This document shows, piece after piece, positions 8,713 to 16,557 of a stretch of 33,832 bases of DNA. Numbering within the stretch: position 1 is the stretch's first letter; each line of letters opens with the position of its first letter. This DNA is from Amaricoccus sp. (lineage in GTDB: Bacteria > Pseudomonadota > Alphaproteobacteria > Rhodobacterales > Rhodobacteraceae). A program made the position numbers and the translations under genes. The notes below the pieces were generated by a model. It saw only the letters and a list, made by a program, of their open reading frames with translations. It was not told where the DNA came from and searched no databases. The stretch covers positions 1 through 33,832 of the forward strand of contig NZ_JAGOMQ010000039.1 of the NCBI RefSeq assembly GCF_017993425.1, read 5' to 3'.

Positions 8713-9465
8713 TCAGGCGCTGACGGCTTCGGGGCGGGCGGTCTGGAGGCCGCCGGGCACCTGCAGGGTCGGGGTGATCTCCATGTGGCCGATGTTGACC
8801 GCGACGGGGGCGGCGATCGCGAAGGCGATGGCGTCGGCGATGTCCTTCGCTTCGGGCAGCTCGTAGCCGTCGATGAACTTCGCGCGGATCTCCGGGCTGT
8901 CGCCGTGGACGTGGGCGAAGATGTCGGTGGCGACGCGGCCGGGACAGATCTCGGTGACGCGGACGCGATGGCCGAAGGCGTCGATGCGGAGCTGGCGCGA
9001 CAGCATGCTCACCGCCGCCTTGGTGGCGTGGTAGATCGAGTTGCCGCCGAAGTTGTAGGCCCCGGCGATCGACGAGATGTTGACGACGTGGCCCCGGCCG
9101 CGGGCGACCATGCCGGGCACGACCAGGTGGCAGAGGTGGAGGACCGCGCGGAGGTTGACGTCGACGAGGAGGTCGATGTCCGCGGCGTCGCCCTTCAGCA
9201 GGCCCTTCGGCTTGTCGACGCCGGCGTTGTTCACGAGGACGTCGAACTCGGTCTCGCCCGCGAGGCGCGCCAGCGCCGCGGTGTCGCTGACGTCGATGGC
9301 GTGGGGAATGCAGCCCGTGCGTGCGGCGAGATCGGCGAGGGCGCCGGCGGAGCGCGCCAGCGCGTGGACCTGCAGGCCCTCGCGGGACAGGCGCTCGACC
9401 ACCGCGGCGCCGATACCGGAGGAGGCGCCGGTGACGAGAGCGGTCCGGTAATCCGAGAACGGCAT
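8713..9465 (-). CDS. Short-chain dehydrogenase/reductase (SDR)
   Basis: A 250-residue classical SDR. The nucleotide-binding TGASSGIG lies at about 12-19, NNAG at 79-82, and the catalytic Ser 131/132 with Y145-x3-K149 (YHATK). The later segment CPGRVATDIF is typical. It should be an NAD(P)-dependent oxidoreductase; related enzymes act on serine/3-hydroxy acids and sugars, and the substrate here is unknown. The ATG at 9465 has an excellent AAGGAGGT 7 nt before it, so the longer open frame to 9552 is rejected. It heads the transporter unit and is preceded by a Nac-type site. Confidence 0.85.
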   Translation of the reverse strand: MPFSDYRTALVTGASSGIGAAVVERLSREGLQVHALARSAGALADLAARTGCIPHAIDVSDTAALARLAGETEFDVLVNNAGVDKPKGLLKGDAADIDLLVDVNLRAVLHLCHLVVPGMVARGRGHVVNISSIAGAYNFGGNSIYHATKAAVSMLSRQLRIDAFGHRVRVTEICPGRVATDIFAHVHGDSPEIRAKFIDGYELPEAKDIADAIAFAIAAPVAVNIGHMEITPTLQVPGGLQTARPEAVSA

Positions 9466-9540
9466 GGGGGCGACCTCCTTCTGTTGTCCCGATGGTGCGG
9501 CTTCGGACGAAACGGCGCCAACACGGATTGTCACTGTAGC

Positions 9541-9557
9541 CATAAGCGGCACTTATG
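9541..9557. promoter_or_regulatory. Nac-type LysR operator before the SDR/transporter unit
   Basis: CATAAG-CGGCA-CTTATG is a perfect 6-bp inverted repeat with a 5-nt spacer. It contains ATA-N9-TAT, the site known for enterobacterial Nac. It lies between the pxpA stop and the SDR start; its centre is 84 nt before the SDR start codon. Two relatives occur at 14226-14242 and 15238-15254, flanking the LysR gene. Confidence 0.7.
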
Positions 9558-9568
9558 GTGGACGCGCG

Positions 9569-10336
9569 TTACTTGTGCAGTTGCGAAATCGGCGTCACCG
9601 TCCAGCCGGCGTCCTCGACCAGTCGTCTCAGCGCCTTGCCGAGCGCGACCGCGCCCGGCGTGTCGCCGTGCAGCAGGATGCTCTCGGGCTTCGCCGGCAG
9701 CAGCGTCCCGTCCCAGGTCTCGACGACACCGTCCTTCAGCAGCCGCCCGACTCTGGCGAGCACCGCCGCCTCGTCGTGGATCACCGCGCCGGGCTTGCCG
9801 CGGGGCACGAGGAGCCCGTCCTTGTCGCAGGCCCGGTCGGCGAGGAAGGTCGTCGCGACCCGGAGGCCGCAGCGGGCCGCGGCGGCCTCGATCGCCGTGC
9901 TCGGCGACGACGAGATGGTGAGGCCGTCGTCGAAGCGCGCCACCGCCTCGACCAGCGGCCCGGCGAGGGCCGGGTCGGCTGCGGTCATGTTGCCGAGCGC
10001 GCCGTGGAAGCTCATGTGCGTCATCGCGGCGCCCTCGGCGCGGGCGATGCCGGTGAGCGCCCCGAGCTGGTAGGTCACCATCGCCGCGAGCTCGGCGGGC
10101 GCGATCTGCATCGGGCGGCGGCCGAAGCCCTGGCGGTCGGGGAAGCCGACATGGGCGCCGACGTCGACGCCGCGCTCGCGCGCGACGCGGACGGTGCGCG
10201 CCATGATCACCGGGTCGCCGGCATGGAAGCCGCAGGCGACGTTCGCCGAGGAGACGATGGCGAGGAGCGCGTCGTCGTCGCCCATCGCCCAGGGCCCGAA
10301 GCCCTCGCCGAGGTCCGCGTTGAGGTCGATGCGCAT
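9569..10336 (-). CDS. pxpA: 5-oxoprolinase subunit A (LamB/YcsF family)
   Basis: A 255-residue LamB/YcsF protein. The family signature stands at both conserved blocks: DLNADLGEGFG (4-14) and SSANVACGFHAGDP (29-42), followed by GAHVGFPDRQGFGRR and FHGALGN. In bacteria PxpA with PxpB and PxpC opens 5-oxoproline to glutamate at the cost of ATP; PxpA is thought to be the hydrolytic, metal-using part. The ATG at 10336 follows GAGGAGGG at good spacing, so the five extra residues further upstream are not used. It is the last gene of the acc/pxp run, 11 nt after the BCCP-like gene. Confidence 0.93.
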   Translation of the reverse strand: MRIDLNADLGEGFGPWAMGDDDALLAIVSSANVACGFHAGDPVIMARTVRVARERGVDVGAHVGFPDRQGFGRRPMQIAPAELAAMVTYQLGALTGIARAEGAAMTHMSFHGALGNMTAADPALAGPLVEAVARFDDGLTISSSPSTAIEAAAARCGLRVATTFLADRACDKDGLLVPRGKPGAVIHDEAAVLARVGRLLKDGVVETWDGTLLPAKPESILLHGDTPGAVALGKALRRLVEDAGWTVTPISQLHK

Positions 10337-10347
10337 GGGGTCCCTCC

Positions 10348-10743
10348 TCAATCGTTCGGCAGGAAGTCGAACAGCCGGTCGCCGTAGCCGACGAGAGCGC
10401 CCTCCTCCGGCAGGGCCGCCACCACGATCCCGTCCGCCGGCGCCGGTACCGGCACCAGCAGCGCACCGATCCGGAGGAGCGCGATCGGCTGCCCGGCGAC
10501 GACCGCCTCGCCGTCGGCGGCGAGCGGCGCCTCATGGAGCGGATGCGCCCGCAGGAACGTCCCGAGCGACGGCGAGGTCACCGGCGCCACGTCCGGCTCC
10601 GGCAGCGTCGCCGACTCGGCGGCCGCCCCGACGGCGCCGCGCGACAGCGCGAGCGCGAAGTCGGGGCTGGTCAGCTCCAGGCGCCCGATCCCGGCCTCGG
10701 CCATCGCCTCGGCAAGCGCGGCGATCTCGTCCGGTCCCATCAT
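10348..10743 (-). CDS. BCCP-like protein lacking the biotin-attachment lysine
   Basis: A 131-residue protein. Its N-terminus (DEIAALAEAMAEAGIGRLEL) parallels that of the AccB protein encoded 3 kb upstream ([20 protein letters not shown]), and its C-terminal half has the beta-barrel pattern of a biotinyl domain (VVAGQPIALLRIG, then PAPADGIVVAALPEEG). Where AccB has EAMKVFNEI, this protein reads RIGALLVPV: aligning the two places Ala94 at the biotin lysine position. It therefore cannot be biotinylated in the normal way. The start ATG at 10743 overlaps the pxpC stop. A structural or docking role in the carboxylase/lactamase complex is my inference. Confidence 0.75.
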   Translation of the reverse strand: MMGPDEIAALAEAMAEAGIGRLELTSPDFALALSRGAVGAAAESATLPEPDVAPVTSPSLGTFLRAHPLHEAPLAADGEAVVAGQPIALLRIGALLVPVPAPADGIVVAALPEEGALVGYGDRLFDFLPND

Positions 10744-11720
10744 GCGGCCCTCCGTGCGCGGAGGAGAGCGGCGACGCGGCGCACCTCCGCCAGCCATGCC
10801 TCGACCTCTTCCCGCGCGGCCAGCGCGTCGGCCCAGTCGACGCGCCGGAAGCGAAAGCGCGTGCCGATCGGCATCTGCCCCAGGCGCCAGAGATCCGCCT
10901 CGATCACCGCGCCGACCTTGGGATAGCCGCCCGAGGGCTGGGCGTCGCACATCTGCACGATCGGCTGGCCGCTGTGCGGCACCTGGATCACGCCGGGGAC
11001 GATGCCATGCGAGCGCGTCTCGAGCGGCCGCGCGAGCTCCAGCCCCGGCCCGGCGAGGCGGAAGCCGTAGCGGTCGCTCTGCGGGGTGATCTTCCACGCC
11101 TCGTCCCAGAAGCTTTCGAGCGAGGTCGCGGTGAAGGCGCCGTACTCCGACGCCGGCAGCACCCGCACCGCCGGCAGCCCGTCCGCCTCCAGCGGCAGCG
11201 CGAGGCCGGGCGGCACGACGCCGGCGATCGCCGCCGCCTCCGGCGCCTCCCCGGCCGTCAGCCGGTCGCCCTGGCGCAGCATCCGCCCGTCGAGCCCGCC
11301 GATCGCGCCGCGGAGCTGGGTGCTGCGCGAGCCGAGCACCATCGGCACGTCGATCCCGCCCGCCACCGTGAGATAGGCCCGCGCCCCACGCCAGCGGCCG
11401 GCCTGCGGCAGCCCGAGCCGCAGCACCTGCCCGGCCCGCGCCCGGGCGCTCGCCCAGGGCAGGAGCGGCACGCCGTCGAGCGTGGCGGCGCAGTCGGCGC
11501 CGGTGACCGCGAAGGCGAGGTCGGCCTCGAAGCGCACCTCGAAGGGAAAGACCTGCGCCTCGACCCCGGCGGCGTCGTCGGCGTTGCCGAGGAGCAGGTT
11601 GCCGGCGACGAGCGCCAGCCGGTCCATCGCCCCGGCGGTGCCAACGCCCCAGCGCACCGCCTCGAAGCGCCCGAGGTCCTGCACGCTGGCGAAGGCGCTC
11701 TGCGACAGGATCTCGATCAT
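10740..11720 (-). CDS. pxpC: 5-oxoprolinase subunit C (KipA / AHS2 family)
   Basis: A 326-residue protein of the KipA/allophanate-hydrolase-subunit-2-like family. Landmarks are SVQDLGRFEAVRWGVGTAGAMDR at the N-terminus, then GGIDVPMVLGSRST, SDRYGFRLAGP and the C-terminal HGIVPGVIQVPHSGQPIVQMCDAQPSGGYPK. With PxpB it forms the unit that resembles the carboxyltransferase part of urea carboxylase. It overlaps pxpB by four bases upstream and the BCCP-like gene downstream, so the complex is probably made in coupled translation. Confidence 0.92.
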   Translation of the reverse strand: MIEILSQSAFASVQDLGRFEAVRWGVGTAGAMDRLALVAGNLLLGNADDAAGVEAQVFPFEVRFEADLAFAVTGADCAATLDGVPLLPWASARARAGQVLRLGLPQAGRWRGARAYLTVAGGIDVPMVLGSRSTQLRGAIGGLDGRMLRQGDRLTAGEAPEAAAIAGVVPPGLALPLEADGLPAVRVLPASEYGAFTATSLESFWDEAWKITPQSDRYGFRLAGPGLELARPLETRSHGIVPGVIQVPHSGQPIVQMCDAQPSGGYPKVGAVIEADLWRLGQMPIGTRFRFRRVDWADALAAREEVEAWLAEVRRVAALLRARRAA

Positions 11721-12373
11721 TTCAGGATCTCCGCCACGCGGAACACGATGCTGTCGCCGGGCTGCAGCAGCACCGGCGGGTCGCGGGTGGCGTCGAAGAA
11801 CACCATCTCCGTGGCGCCGATGGTGTTCCAGCCGCTCGGCCCGTCCGAGGCCGAGACACCCGTCTGCGCCCCGCCGATCGACACCGCGCCGCCGGGGATG
11901 CGCAGCACCGGCACCTTGCGGCGCGGCGTGGCGATCCGCGGGTCCATGCCGCCGAGGTAGCAGTAGCCGGGATGGCTGCCGAGCGCATAGACCGGGTAGA
12001 CTGGGCCGGCGTGGATCGCGACGATCTCGTCGATCGGGAGGCCGGTATGCGCCACCACGTCGGCCATGTGCGGCCCGCCGTCGCCGCCGTACGTCACCGG
12101 CAGCTCGACCACCCGCCCGTCGAGCGGCAGCGCCACTGCTTCCTCCCAGGCCCCGACGAGCCGCGCCTCCAGCGGCTCCAGGCGCTGCGGCGGCGTGGCG
12201 AGGCTCAGGAGCAGGTTGTTCACCCCCGGCACCGCCTCGCGCACCTCCGGCCAGGTGGCCGCCTCGCGCGACAGCGCCCAGATCCGCTGCTGGCAGGCGA
12301 GGCTCGTCTCGCCCGGAGCCTCGAAGAGCAGCGCGCTCGTCCCGAGGACGCTCACCACCGGCTTGTCGCTCAT
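11717..12373 (-). CDS. pxpB: 5-oxoprolinase subunit B (KipI / AHS1 family)
   Basis: A 218-residue KipI-type protein. It contains [10 protein letters not shown] (the residue block typical of the N-terminal half), [22 protein letters not shown], and the C-terminal signature [42 protein letters not shown]. It partners PxpC. The start ATG at 12373 overlaps the accC stop (ATGA) and is preceded by GGAAGGAGA; an open frame extending much further upstream only shadows accC. Confidence 0.92.
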   Translation of the reverse strand: MSDKPVVSVLGTSALLFEAPGETSLACQQRIWALSREAATWPEVREAVPGVNNLLLSLATPPQRLEPLEARLVGAWEEAVALPLDGRVVELPVTYGGDGGPHMADVVAHTGLPIDEIVAIHAGPVYPVYALGSHPGYCYLGGMDPRIATPRRKVPVLRIPGGAVSIGGAQTGVSASDGPSGWNTIGATEMVFFDATRDPPVLLQPGDSIVFRVAEILK

Positions 12374-13722
12374 CGCCCGGCGTCTCCTTCCAGCATCCGC
12401 GTCAGGTGGTGGATGTCGACCCCGCCGGCGACGAAGCCCGGGTCCGCCACGATCCGCCGGTGCAGCGCGAGGTTCGTCGCCACCCCGTCGACCCGCGCCT
12501 CGGCGAGGGCGCCGCGGAGCCGCGCCAGCGCCTCGTCGCGGGTCGCGCCGTGGGCGATGACCTTGGCGATCAGCGAATCGTAGTAGGGCGGCACCTTGCC
12601 CCCGGCCGCCATGTGGGTGTCGACCCGGATCCCCGGCCCCCCGGGCATCTCGAACCGCGTCACCGTTCCGGGCGAGGGTGCGAAGGTCTCCGGATCCTCG
12701 GCGTTGATCCGCGCCTCGAAGGCGTGGCCGCGGCAGGCGACGTCTCCTTGAGCGAAGGAGAGCGGCAGCCCCTGTGCCACCCGGATGCCCTCGCGGACGA
12801 TGTCGACGCCGGTCGTCTCCTCGGTGATAGGGTGCTCGACCTGGACGCGGGTGTTCATCTCGATGAAGGCGAAGACGCCGTCCTCGTAGAGGAACTCGAA
12901 GGTGCCGGCGCCCTCGTAGCCGATCTGCCGGCACGCCTCGGCGCAGCGCTCGCCGATCTCGGCGACGAGGCCCGCGTCGAGCCCCGGCGCGGGCGCCTCC
13001 TCCAGCACCTTCTGGTGCCGCCGCTGCAGCGAGCAATCGCGGCTGCCGAGCCAGACCGCCTGCCCGTGGCGGTCGGCGATCACCTGGATCTCGACGTGCC
13101 GCGGATGGGTCAGGAACTTCTCGACATAGATCTCGGGGTTGTTGAACGCGCGTCGCGCCTCCTCGCGGGTGACGACGAGCGCCTCGGCGAGCCCGGCCGC
13201 ATCCTTCACCACCCGCATTCCGCGGCCGCCGCCGCCGCCGGCGGCCTTGAGGATCACCGGGTAGCCGAGCCCCTCGACGATCCCGCGCACCGCGTCGATG
13301 TCGTCGGGCAGGCCGGCGTCCGGCCCGGGAACGCAGGGCACGCCCGCCCGGATCATCGCGCCCTTGGCGGCCACCTTGTCGCCCATGGTGCGGATGCAGC
13401 CGGCCGGCGGCCCGATGAAGGTTCGCCCCGCGCGCGTCACCGCCTCGGCGAAGTCGGCGTTCTCGGAGAGGAAGCCGTAGCCCGGATGGATCGCCCCGGC
13501 CCCGGTCGCCTCGGCCGCGAGCAGGATCGCCGCGGGGTCGAGGTAGGACCGCGCCGCCGGCGACGGCCCGATGCAGACAGCGACGTCGGCGGCCCGCACG
13601 TGCGGCGCCTCGCGGTCGGCCTCGGAGTGCGCCGCGATCGTGCGGAGCCCGAGGGCGCGGGCGGCGCGCTGGATCCGAAGCGCGATCTCGCCACGGTTGG
13701 CAATGAGCACGGAATCGAACAT
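12370..13722 (-). CDS. accC: Biotin carboxylase subunit (AccC type)
   Basis: A 450-residue biotin carboxylase. It opens [17 protein letters not shown], has the ATP-grasp glycine loop GGGGGRGM (162-169) and [14 protein letters not shown] (288-301). With the ATG at 13722, key residues fall at the E. coli AccC positions: K159, H209, E276, E288 and R292. That supports this start over the GTG at 13731 that overlaps the accB stop. The enzyme carboxylates biotin on a carrier protein using ATP and bicarbonate. Its place between accB and pxpB suggests a specialised carboxylase, not the housekeeping acetyl-CoA carboxylase. Confidence 0.9.
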   Translation of the reverse strand: MFDSVLIANRGEIALRIQRAARALGLRTIAAHSEADREAPHVRAADVAVCIGPSPAARSYLDPAAILLAAEATGAGAIHPGYGFLSENADFAEAVTRAGRTFIGPPAGCIRTMGDKVAAKGAMIRAGVPCVPGPDAGLPDDIDAVRGIVEGLGYPVILKAAGGGGGRGMRVVKDAAGLAEALVVTREEARRAFNNPEIYVEKFLTHPRHVEIQVIADRHGQAVWLGSRDCSLQRRHQKVLEEAPAPGLDAGLVAEIGERCAEACRQIGYEGAGTFEFLYEDGVFAFIEMNTRVQVEHPITEETTGVDIVREGIRVAQGLPLSFAQGDVACRGHAFEARINAEDPETFAPSPGTVTRFEMPGGPGIRVDTHMAAGGKVPPYYDSLIAKVIAHGATRDEALARLRGALAEARVDGVATNLALHRRIVADPGFVAGGVDIHHLTRMLEGDAGR

Positions 13723-13727
13723 GAGCC

Positions 13728-14147
13728 TCACTCGATGCGGAGGAGCAGCTGGCCGGCCTCGACCTCGTCGCCCGACGCGACCTCGATCGCCGCGACCGTC
13801 CCGTCGCGCTCGGCACGGATCTCGTTGAAGACCTTCATCGCCTCGATGACCGCGACCACGTCGCCGGCCGCAGCGCGCGTCCCCATGGCGACGAACGGGG
13901 GCGCTCCCGGGGCGGGGCTCAGGTAGACGAGCCCCGCGAGCGGCGCCCTTACCCCGCCCTCAGCCCCCGGCCGTGCCGGCGCCGCCGGCCGCGGTCGTTC
14001 CGCCCGCCGGGGCCCGGGGACCGCCGCGACGCCGCCGTCCGCCGCGCGCACGAGGCGCAGCGTCCACTCCCCGCGGGTCAGGGTCATCTCCGCCAGACCG
14101 GAGGTGGTGAAAGACGCCATCAGTGCCTTGATCTCGTCGAGGTCCAT
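13728..14147 (-). CDS. accB: Biotin carboxyl carrier protein
   Basis: A 139-residue BCCP. The C-terminal biotinyl domain carries EAMKVFNEI with biotin-acceptor Lys105, preceded by the Pro/Ala-rich linker (about residues 40-65) usual in AccB and a short N-terminal helical part. It should carry CO2 as carboxybiotin from AccC to the PxpB/PxpC unit. It is the first gene of the leftward acc/pxp run; a Nac-type site lies with its centre 87 nt before the start codon. A purine-rich AAAGGGCGCGCG precedes the ATG. Confidence 0.92.
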   Translation of the reverse strand: MDLDEIKALMASFTTSGLAEMTLTRGEWTLRLVRAADGGVAAVPGPRRAERPRPAAPARPGAEGGVRAPLAGLVYLSPAPGAPPFVAMGTRAAAGDVVAVIEAMKVFNEIRAERDGTVAAIEVASGDEVEAGQLLLRIE

Positions 14148-14225
14148 CGCGCGCCCTTTCGGTCGGTCTGCCGGAAGGGTAGCGGACGCCGCCTTGTCCC
14201 CGCCAAGACGGATCGTCTCTGCCTC

Positions 14226-14242
14226 GATAAGCCTCTCTTATG
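14226..14242. promoter_or_regulatory. Nac-type LysR operator before accB
   Basis: ATAAG-CCTCT-CTTAT (14227-14241) is a perfect 5-bp inverted repeat holding ATA-N9-TAT. It lies in the 116-nt gap between the end of the LysR gene and accB, 87 nt (centre) before the accB start, nearly the same distance as the copy before the SDR gene. Confidence 0.7.
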
Positions 14243-14263
14243 TCGGGCGGCGCGCCCCGGCGG

Positions 14264-15220
14264 TCAGGATGGCGGGGCGACCCGCCGCCGTCTCGGCCTG
14301 CGTCCCGCTGGCGCCGGCGAAGCCCCCGGCAGCGCGGCGGCGAGCTCCATCAGCACGTCCTTCACCGCCTGCGCCGGCTCCGACAGTGGCAGTTGGTCCG
14401 ATTGGCAGAGCGCCAGCGGCGCCTCGATCGACGGCTCGACGATCCGCGCCCGCCAGCCGCCGGTCGCCGCCACCACGCGACGCGCCATCGAGGCCGGCAG
14501 GATCGTCGCGCCGAGCCCCTCGCCGATCACCGCGGTCAGGGTCCCGTCCGATTCGATTTCCGCAACGACGTGCGGCGCGAGGCCCGACCCGGAGCAGGCG
14601 TCGTTCACCATCTTGCGGACGATGTTGTAGGGCCGCGGCAGCACCAGGTCGAGATCGACGACGTCGCCGAGCGCCACCGTCTCCCCGGGCTTCTCCATCG
14701 CCCCCGGCCCGACGAGGTAGAGCGGCTCGAGCTGCAGGAGCTGGAACGACAGTCCGTGTACCGCCGTCGTCCCCCCGTAGAGCACCGCGAGGTCCATGCG
14801 CCCGGTCATGATGAGCTCCGAGAGCGTCGTGCCGTAGGTCTCGTTGAGATAGAGCACGATACCGGGATGCCGCTCCCGCACCGCGCGCAACAGCGGCATC
14901 GCCAGGTCGGCCGCCGCCGTGCCCGGCGCGAGCCCGACCGAGACGGCGCCGGAGAGCCCCTGGCCCGCAGCGTTCATGTCCGCCCGCGCCTGCTCCACCT
15001 GCCGCAGGATCAGCTGCGCGTGCCGGTAGAGCGCGGTGCCCGCCGCCGTCGGCGTCACCCCGCGCTTGGTCCGCACCAGCAGCTGCTGGCGCACCTCGGC
15101 CTCGAGCGCGAGGATCTGCTGGCTGAGCGCGGGTTGCGCGACGTGCAGCAGGTCGGCGGCCTGGGTCATGCTGCCGACGTCGACGATCTTCACGAAGCAC
15201 TGCAGGCGCCTGAAGTTCAT
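14264..15220 (-). CDS. LysR-type regulator closely resembling Nac
   Basis: A 318-residue LysR regulator. The N-terminal helix-turn-helix (about residues 18-40) reads MTQAADLLHVAQPALSQQIL, followed by RTKRGVTPTAAG. The start MNFRRLQCFVKIVDVGS and the segment VSVGLAPGTAA are, from memory, very like enterobacterial Nac, the nitrogen assimilation control protein. The effector-binding domain runs from about residue 93; the last 20 residues are Arg/Pro-rich (RRPRRRR), which is unusual. It is transcribed away from the aminotransferase gene and towards accB. A Nac-type site sits 26 nt before its start, fitting autoregulation. Confidence 0.88.
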   Translation of the reverse strand: MNFRRLQCFVKIVDVGSMTQAADLLHVAQPALSQQILALEAEVRQQLLVRTKRGVTPTAAGTALYRHAQLILRQVEQARADMNAAGQGLSGAVSVGLAPGTAAADLAMPLLRAVRERHPGIVLYLNETYGTTLSELIMTGRMDLAVLYGGTTAVHGLSFQLLQLEPLYLVGPGAMEKPGETVALGDVVDLDLVLPRPYNIVRKMVNDACSGSGLAPHVVAEIESDGTLTAVIGEGLGATILPASMARRVVAATGGWRARIVEPSIEAPLALCQSDQLPLSEPAQAVKDVLMELAAALPGASPAPAGRRPRRRRVAPPS

Positions 15221-15237
15221 CCTTCGCCCCGCTCACC

Positions 15238-15254
15238 CATAAGCGATCCCTATG
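15238..15254. promoter_or_regulatory. Nac-type LysR operator between LysR gene and aminotransferase gene
   Basis: CATAAG-CGATC-CCTATG differs from a perfect inverted repeat at one position and keeps ATA-N9-TAT. It lies between divergent genes: 26 nt (centre) before the LysR start on the - strand and 95 nt before the aminotransferase start on the + strand. Such a position would let one bound regulator repress itself and act on the divergent genes. Confidence 0.68.
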
Positions 15255-15340
15255 TAAGCAGAGCGAAGCCGTCTTGGCCACGGCCGTGTCGGCGGGAGTA
15301 GCGTCCGGACATCCAACGGGTCACGACCGGGAGAAGGGCC

Positions 15341-16546
15341 TTGGGCATCCACGTTTCCGAGCGCGTCCGGCGCATCAAGCCGTCGCCGAGCACCGCCGCC
15401 GCCGACCGCGCCAACGCGCTTCGCCGCGAAGGCCGCTCGATCGTCAGCCTCGTCGTCGGCGAGCCCGACTTCGACACGCCCGCCCCGATCCGCGAGGCCG
15501 CCGCGAAGGCGATGGACGCCGGCGCCACCCGCTACACCACGCTCGCCGGCACCCCGGAGCTCCGCAAGGCCATCGCCGACAAGCTCCGGCGCGAGAACGG
15601 CATCGAGTTCGACCCTTCCGAGATCGTCGTGACGAACGGCGCCAAGAGCGCGATCTACGCCGCCTTCGCCGCTACCCTCGACGAAGGCGACGAGGTGATT
15701 GTCCCGGCGCCCTACTGGGTGTCCTACCCCGACGCCGCCCTCGCCTGCGACGGTGTCCCCGTGGCGGTCGCCTGCCCCGAGGAGCAGGGCTTCAAGCTCA
15801 CCTCCGCCCAGCTCGAGGCGGCGATCACGCCCCGGACCCGCTGGCTGGTCCTCAACTCGCCCTCGAACCCGACCGGCGCCACCTACACCGCCGACGAGTA
15901 CCGGGCGCTGGCGAAGGTCCTCGCCCGCCACCCGGACGTCATGGTGATGACCGACGACATCTATGAGCACATCCGCTTCGCCAACGGCGTCGCGCCGCAC
16001 CTGCTCGCCGCCGCGCCGGAGCTCCGCGACCGCACCCTCGCGATCAACGGCGTCTCCAAGACCTACGCAATGACCGGTTGGCGCATCGGCTGGGCCGCCG
16101 GCCCGCGCGACCTCATTCGCGCCCTCGACACCCTGCTCTCGCAGGCGGCCGGCAACGCCTGCTCGGTCAGCCAGGCCGCCGCCGCCGCGGCGCTCAATGG
16201 CGACCAGTCCTTCGTCGCCGAAAGCGTCGCCACCTACCGCGCCCGCCGCGACAAGACCGCGGCCGGAATCAACGCCATCCCCGGCCTCTCCTGCCGCATC
16301 CCCGAGGGCGCCTTCTACCTCTACGTCAACTGCGCCGACCTGATCGGCCGGACCACGCCCGAGGGCAAGCGTCTGGCCGAGGACGGCGACGTCGTCCTCT
16401 ACCTGCTCGAGCGCGCTGGCGTCGCGGTGGTCGCCGGCGCCGCCTACGGCCTCTCGCCCTATTTCCGCCTGTCGATCGCCACGTCGCAGGACGTCCTCGA
16501 CGAGGGCGTGAAGCGCATCGCCGCCGCCGTCGCCGACCTCCGCTGA
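15341..16546 (+). CDS. Class I PLP-dependent aminotransferase (aspartate aminotransferase type)
   Basis: A 401-residue class I aminotransferase. It shows VKP-like RIKPSPSTAA at the N-terminus, LVVGEPDFDTP (substrate/cofactor loop), NSPSNPTGA (173-180), DDIYEH, the PLP lysine K240 in NGVSKTYAMTGWR, and the C-terminal arginine in YFRLSIAT. It should exchange amino groups between an amino acid and 2-oxoglutarate or a similar acceptor. The start is a TTG at 15341 with GGAGAAGGG just upstream; no ATG occurs near, and the N-terminus aligns with the family at this point. A Nac-type site lies upstream. Confidence 0.92.
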   Translation: MGIHVSERVRRIKPSPSTAAADRANALRREGRSIVSLVVGEPDFDTPAPIREAAAKAMDAGATRYTTLAGTPELRKAIADKLRRENGIEFDPSEIVVTNGAKSAIYAAFAATLDEGDEVIVPAPYWVSYPDAALACDGVPVAVACPEEQGFKLTSAQLEAAITPRTRWLVLNSPSNPTGATYTADEYRALAKVLARHPDVMVMTDDIYEHIRFANGVAPHLLAAAPELRDRTLAINGVSKTYAMTGWRIGWAAGPRDLIRALDTLLSQAAGNACSVSQAAAAAALNGDQSFVAESVATYRARRDKTAAGINAIPGLSCRIPEGAFYLYVNCADLIGRTTPEGKRLAEDGDVVLYLLERAGVAVVAGAAYGLSPYFRLSIATSQDVLDEGVKRIAAAVADLR

Positions 16547-16557
16547 GGAATGACCCC

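Noticed and set aside
9466-9552. N-terminal extension of the SDR gene up to 9552
   Set aside because: It would run through the Nac-type palindrome, and AAGGAGGT sits ideally before the ATG at 9465.
15221-15340. Search for a sigma-54 promoter before the Nac-like regulator, as enterobacterial nac has
   Set aside because: No GG-N10-GC element with the expected TGGC/TTGC context is visible in the divergent gap.
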